The notes under the pieces are model-generated. The model ran no database searches. It had not been told where the DNA came from and was given only the letters and a program-made list of their open reading frames with translations. A program made the translations under genes and the position numbers. A stretch of 64,000 bases of DNA from Gaiellasilicea sp963829845 (lineage in GTDB: Bacteria > Actinomycetota > Thermoleophilia > Gaiellales > Gaiellaceae), in contig CAWHKD010000024.1 in NCBI GenBank assembly GCA_963829845.1, positions 62,001 to 126,000 on the forward strand. Reading direction: 5' to 3'. Positions 61,035-64,000 of the stretch are shown here, piece by piece (position 1 is the first letter of the stretch; every line of letters begins with the position of its first letter).

Positions 61035-62141
61035 GTGACGACTACCGACCGTCGCGGCGGGCTCCGTTCGAGAGCGTGGGCGGACGAGGCCGTCCGTCGG
61101 CTCGAAGCCGACGCCAATCGCTCGGCCGACACTCATCTGCACGCGTTCCCGCTGCCCGAGAACTGGGGCATCGACCTCTACCTGAAGGACGAGTCGGTCC
61201 ACCCGACGGGATCGCTGAAGCATCGACTCGCACGCTCCCTGTTCCTCTACGGCCTGTGCAACGGCTGGATCGAAGAGGGAACGACGGTCGTCGAAGCCTC
61301 CAGCGGCTCGACCGCCGTCTCCGAGGCGTACTTCGCACGGTTTCTCGGCCTGCCGTTCGTGGCCGTCATGCCCTCCTCCACCAGTCCCGAGAAGATCGCT
61401 CTTATCGAGGCGGAGAGAGGGTCGTGTCACCTGGTCGACGACGCGAAGACCGTGTACGAGGTGGCGCAGCGACTCGCTGCCGAGCGCAGCGGCTACTTCC
61501 TCGACCAATTCACCTACGCCGAGCGCGCGACCGACTGGCGCGGCAACAACAACATCGCTGAGTCGATCTTCAGCCAGATGGAGCTGGAGCGGCACCCCGT
61601 TCCCTTGTGGATCGTGGTCGGGGCCGGAACCGGCGGGACGAGTGCGACGATCGGACGCTACGCCCGCTTCGGCCGGTACCCGACGGCAATGTGCGTCGTC
61701 GACCCGGAGGACTCCATCTTCTACTCGGCCTGGGCCGGCGACCCCTCGGCGTTCACCGGCCGGCCGTCGCGGATCGAAGGGATCGGACGGCAGCGCCTCG
61801 AACCGTCGTTCCTGCCCGACGTCGTCGACCGAATGATCCGCGTCCCGGATGCCGCATCGATCGCGACGATGCGTCTTGTTCGTCTCCGCACGGGACGCAG
61901 CGTCGGCGGCTCGACCGGGACCAACGTCTGGGGCGCATTCGTGCTCGTCGCCGAGATGCTCTCGCGTGGCGACCGAGGCAGCGTCGTCACCCTGATCTGC
62001 GATGGCGGAGACCGCTACGCCGGCACGTACTACAGCGACGCGTGGGTCCGCGATCAGGGCCTCGAACTCGCGCCGTACACAGAGGCGCTCGAGACGTTCC
62101 TCGAGTCCGGCGCGTTTCCCGCGGCGGCAGCGCCGACCTAG
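61035..62141 (+). CDS. PLP-dependent cysteine synthase-family enzyme, Cds1-like
   Basis: 368 aa. PLP Lys in DESVHPTGSLKHRLARSLFL, phosphate cup EASSGSTAVSEAYFARFLGL, WIVVGAGTGGTSATIGRYAR and VGGSTGTNVWGAFVLVAEML. The sequence suits the Cds1/cysteine desulfhydrase branch (cysteine to H2S, pyruvate and ammonia) more than CysK/CysM, judged by the long N-terminus and the NNNIAES region. Its TAG shares CTAG with the DUF1059 gene. Confidence 0.83.
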   Translation: MTTTDRRGGLRSRAWADEAVRRLEADANRSADTHLHAFPLPENWGIDLYLKDESVHPTGSLKHRLARSLFLYGLCNGWIEEGTTVVEASSGSTAVSEAYFARFLGLPFVAVMPSSTSPEKIALIEAERGSCHLVDDAKTVYEVAQRLAAERSGYFLDQFTYAERATDWRGNNNIAESIFSQMELERHPVPLWIVVGAGTGGTSATIGRYARFGRYPTAMCVVDPEDSIFYSAWAGDPSAFTGRPSRIEGIGRQRLEPSFLPDVVDRMIRVPDAASIATMRLVRLRTGRSVGGSTGTNVWGAFVLVAEMLSRGDRGSVVTLICDGGDRYAGTYYSDAWVRDQGLELAPYTEALETFLESGAFPAAAAPT

Positions 62142-62311
62142 ACGTCCGTGATCACAGCGTGGATCGCAGCCACGACCTCTGGCGGAACCTCGTCCATCCC
62201 ATGAGCGTCACGCGCGTGCGAGTGGATCTCGTCGAACAACGCCTGCTCGTCCTCGTTCCGCGTCACCCATTGACAGCCCGGCACGACGTCGCCGCACCTG
62301 AATTGCTTCAT
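62138..62311 (-). CDS. DUF1059 family small protein (57 aa)
   Basis: MKQFRCGDVVPGCQWVTRNE, then HSHARDAHGMDEVPPEVVAA. The CGDVVPGC Cys pair and the HARDxHG block are the DUF1059 signature. Function unknown; the Cys pair suggests metal or redox chemistry. Too short for default ORF cut-offs, but the match is clear. Confidence 0.8.
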   Translation of the reverse strand: MKQFRCGDVVPGCQWVTRNEDEQALFDEIHSHARDAHGMDEVPPEVVAAIHAVITDV

Positions 62312-62403
62312 TGCACGCTCCTGGCCGTCGGTCGCCGCCGATACTAATCCGCTCCGAGCAGGGCGCTGACGAAAGCCGCGCAGGTGCGCAGTACGATCGA
62401 CGC

Positions 62404-63324
62404 ATGTGCCGGATCCTGGCCTACCTCGGTGAGCCGATCTCCGTCGAGCACCTGCTCTTCGACACCGACAACAGCCTCGTCCACCAGTCGCACAGCCCGC
62501 GGATGATGAACACGTTCCTCAACCTCGCAGGCTTCGGCTTGAAGGCGTGGGATCCGACGTCGCTGCGGCCCGACGATCCATTCACGTACCGCGCAACCAC
62601 CCTGCCGTCGTTCGACCGCAACCTCCGCTTCATCTCGTCCAAGCTCGCATCGACGTGTCTGATCGCCCACGTGCGTGGGTCGACCTACTCGGGTGAGGCC
62701 GTCGTCGCTGACACGAACCTGCACCCCTTCCATTTCGCCGGCACGCGCGTCGTCCTCGCGCACAACGGGCACCTGCGGGAGTTCGCGCGCATGCGCTACT
62801 CGCTCCTCGACCACGTGCGGCCGGAGCTTGCGCAGCGCATCGAGGGCACGACCGACTCCGAGTGGATCTACGCAATGGTCCTGTCGCAGCTCGACGATCC
62901 CTACGGGCTCCCGGGTGCCCGCGAGCTCGCCGATGCGACTGCCAATGCGCTCCGCATCCTGCGCAAGGTCCGCGCCGCGCACGGGATCGAAACCTCGTCG
63001 CCCGTCAACCTCTGCGCCAGCACCGGCCACGCCGTCGTCGCAACCCGCGTCTCGTTCGACTACGGCTGGTACCCGCCCGACGACGACATGCTCGAGACCG
63101 ACCTCCCGTTCGTGAGCCTGTGGTACGCGATCGGGGGCGAATACACCGAACGAGACGGCCTCTGGCAGATGACGGCCGGCGAGCCCCCACGTTCGGTGAT
63201 CATCGCCTCGGAGCCGCTGACGACGGATTTCTCGACCTGGCTCGAGGTGCCCGAATACTCGATGCTGACCGCCGAGCTCACGCCGGCGGGAATCGAGTTC
63301 GACACCCGCGACCTGGATGTCTGA
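62404..63324 (+). CDS. class II glutamine amidotransferase (EgtC/YafJ-like)
   Basis: 306 aa from ATG 62404, which leaves Cys2 as the N-terminal nucleophile (MCRILAYLGEP). Other Ntn-hydrolase features are TCLIAHVRGSTYSGE, HPFHFAGTRVVLAHNGHLRE and EGTTDSEWIYAMVLS. Members include EgtC (ergothioneine pathway), but no other egt genes are here, so the amide substrate is unknown. The frame extends upstream to 62311 without support. Overlaps the following gene by 8 bp. Confidence 0.85.
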   Translation: MCRILAYLGEPISVEHLLFDTDNSLVHQSHSPRMMNTFLNLAGFGLKAWDPTSLRPDDPFTYRATTLPSFDRNLRFISSKLASTCLIAHVRGSTYSGEAVVADTNLHPFHFAGTRVVLAHNGHLREFARMRYSLLDHVRPELAQRIEGTTDSEWIYAMVLSQLDDPYGLPGARELADATANALRILRKVRAAHGIETSSPVNLCASTGHAVVATRVSFDYGWYPPDDDMLETDLPFVSLWYAIGGEYTERDGLWQMTAGEPPRSVIIASEPLTTDFSTWLEVPEYSMLTAELTPAGIEFDTRDLDV

Positions 63325-64000
63325 CCGCAAGACCGTCGACTTTCTCGCCGGCGTTCCGCTGCTCGAGGGTCGCGAGGAGGCCGACCTCGTGGAGCTGGCA
63401 CGGGTGATGCGCCGGCGGACTGTTCAGGAGGGCGAGCTCCTCTGGCGCCAAGGGGACGACGCGCGGGAGATGGTGTTCGTCGTCGACGGCGTCCTCTCCG
63501 CATCGCTGCAGCTGCCTGGGAATCGCTCGGTCGAGATCGGGAGCGCCGGTCCCGGGGAGGCGGTCGGCGAGATCGCGCTGCTCGACGGCGGAGGCACGAC
63601 GATGAGCATCCGCGCGACCGAGACCGCGACCGTGCTCGCGCTCGGCCGGATGGATTTCGCGGCGCTGCTCGCACCCCTGGATCCGCCGGCGTTCACGCTG
63701 AGGCGCCGTCTGGCCTCACTCCTGAGCTCGCGTCACCGCAGCCAGCTCCGGCACCTTGCTCGCTCGCTCGGCGGCGACGTCGACGCCGCCCCGCCCGCCG
63801 AGGATGTAGCCGGGGCGCTCTCCGAGCTCGAGTACTGCGGCCCGCCTGACAGCACGTACCTCCGTCGTATGGCGACCTTCCACGACTTCGACTCGCTGGC
63901 GCTCTGGGGTTTCCTGACGTCAGGACGCTACGCTCGCTGCCCGCCCGGGCGAACGCTGGTCGCGGAAGGGACGCCGTCGAGTGCCTGCTACCTGACGATC
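63317..64000 (+). CDS. tandem cyclic-nucleotide-binding domain protein (partial, runs off the window)
   Basis: ATG 63317 opens a frame with no stop to the window end (228 codons). The first cNMP domain spans ~8-125: DFLAGVPLLEGREEADLVEL, MVFVVDGVLSASLQL, AVGEIALLDGGGTTMSIRAT. A helical linker follows (RRRLASLLSSRHRSQLRHLA), then a second domain starts near residue 190 (FHDFDSLALWGFLTSGRYAR). No catalytic domain is visible yet. Coupled to the amidotransferase gene. Confidence 0.8.
   Translation, partial: MSDRKTVDFLAGVPLLEGREEADLVELARVMRRRTVQEGELLWRQGDDAREMVFVVDGVLSASLQLPGNRSVEIGSAGPGEAVGEIALLDGGGTTMSIRATETATVLALGRMDFAALLAPLDPPAFTLRRRLASLLSSRHRSQLRHLARSLGGDVDAAPPAEDVAGALSELEYCGPPDSTYLRRMATFHDFDSLALWGFLTSGRYARCPPGRTLVAEGTPSSACYLTI

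Overview
This window looks like a chromosomal segment of a high-GC actinobacterium, most likely a member of class Thermoleophilia (Gaiellales/Solirubrobacterales). The reasons are the roughly 70% GC, frequent GTG and TTG starts, very short gaps with many 1-13 bp overlaps, and families typical of that group: a DUF6458-like membrane protein, a topoisomerase I ending in GRYGPYV repeats, a single-domain proline dehydrogenase, and many NarL/LuxR regulators. The taxonomic call is inference. I see no phage, integrase, transposase, CRISPR array, rRNA or tRNA.

Layout. 0-9.7 kb: housekeeping genes (rdgB, mgtC-like, rph, murI) with small enzymes, an AlkA-like glycosylase and an NlpC/P60 cell-wall hydrolase. 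9.8-15.3 kb: a sugar ABC transporter (MalG/MalF/MalE type), its LacI regulator with two matching operators, and an MsmX/UgpC-type ATPase. 15.4-21.5 kb: tyrosine/homogentisate catabolism (hpd, hmgA, a short FAH-like protein) with a CDF metal transporter and a secreted HExxH protein between them. 21.5-32 kb: small membrane and hypothetical genes, an EamA exporter, an SDR, proline dehydrogenase, a long coiled-coil protein, an MFS transporter and xseAB. 32-36.7 kb: glycerate kinase, a flippase-like membrane protein, a glycosyltransferase, a ring-cleaving dioxygenase and an esterase. 36.7-41.7 kb: a compositionally distinct signalling island with two LuxR-type proteins, a large MalT-like ATPase regulator, an HD-GYP membrane protein and a 28-codon peptide gene with its own promoter and terminator. 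41.7-49.8 kb: NlpC/P60, an ArsR-SRPBCC pair divergent from clpP, and a complete peptide ABC transporter (oppABCDF). 49.9-59.4 kb: sigA, topA, plsC, a 5'-3' exonuclease, a histone-deacetylase-family hydrolase and a two-component pair. 59.4-64 kb: a PAS-GAF histidine kinase, a Cds1-like PLP enzyme, a DUF1059 protein, a class II glutamine amidotransferase and a cyclic-nucleotide-binding protein cut by the window edge.

Two points matter for any user. First, at least 25 single-base frame breaks hit otherwise well-conserved genes, including topA, and several fall exactly on short G or C runs. I read these as sequence errors in an unpolished assembly, not biology, and give merged gene extents. Second, six convergent gene pairs end in stop codons that overlap on CTAG or CTAA, so gene ends are packed with no room for intrinsic terminators.

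The best candidates for something undescribed are the peptide/structured-RNA locus at 40999-41286 beside the TPR-type LuxR regulator, two families of dispersed multi-hairpin intergenic repeats (3462/7707 and 23455/28843), and a CDF transporter with three tandem C-terminal domains.
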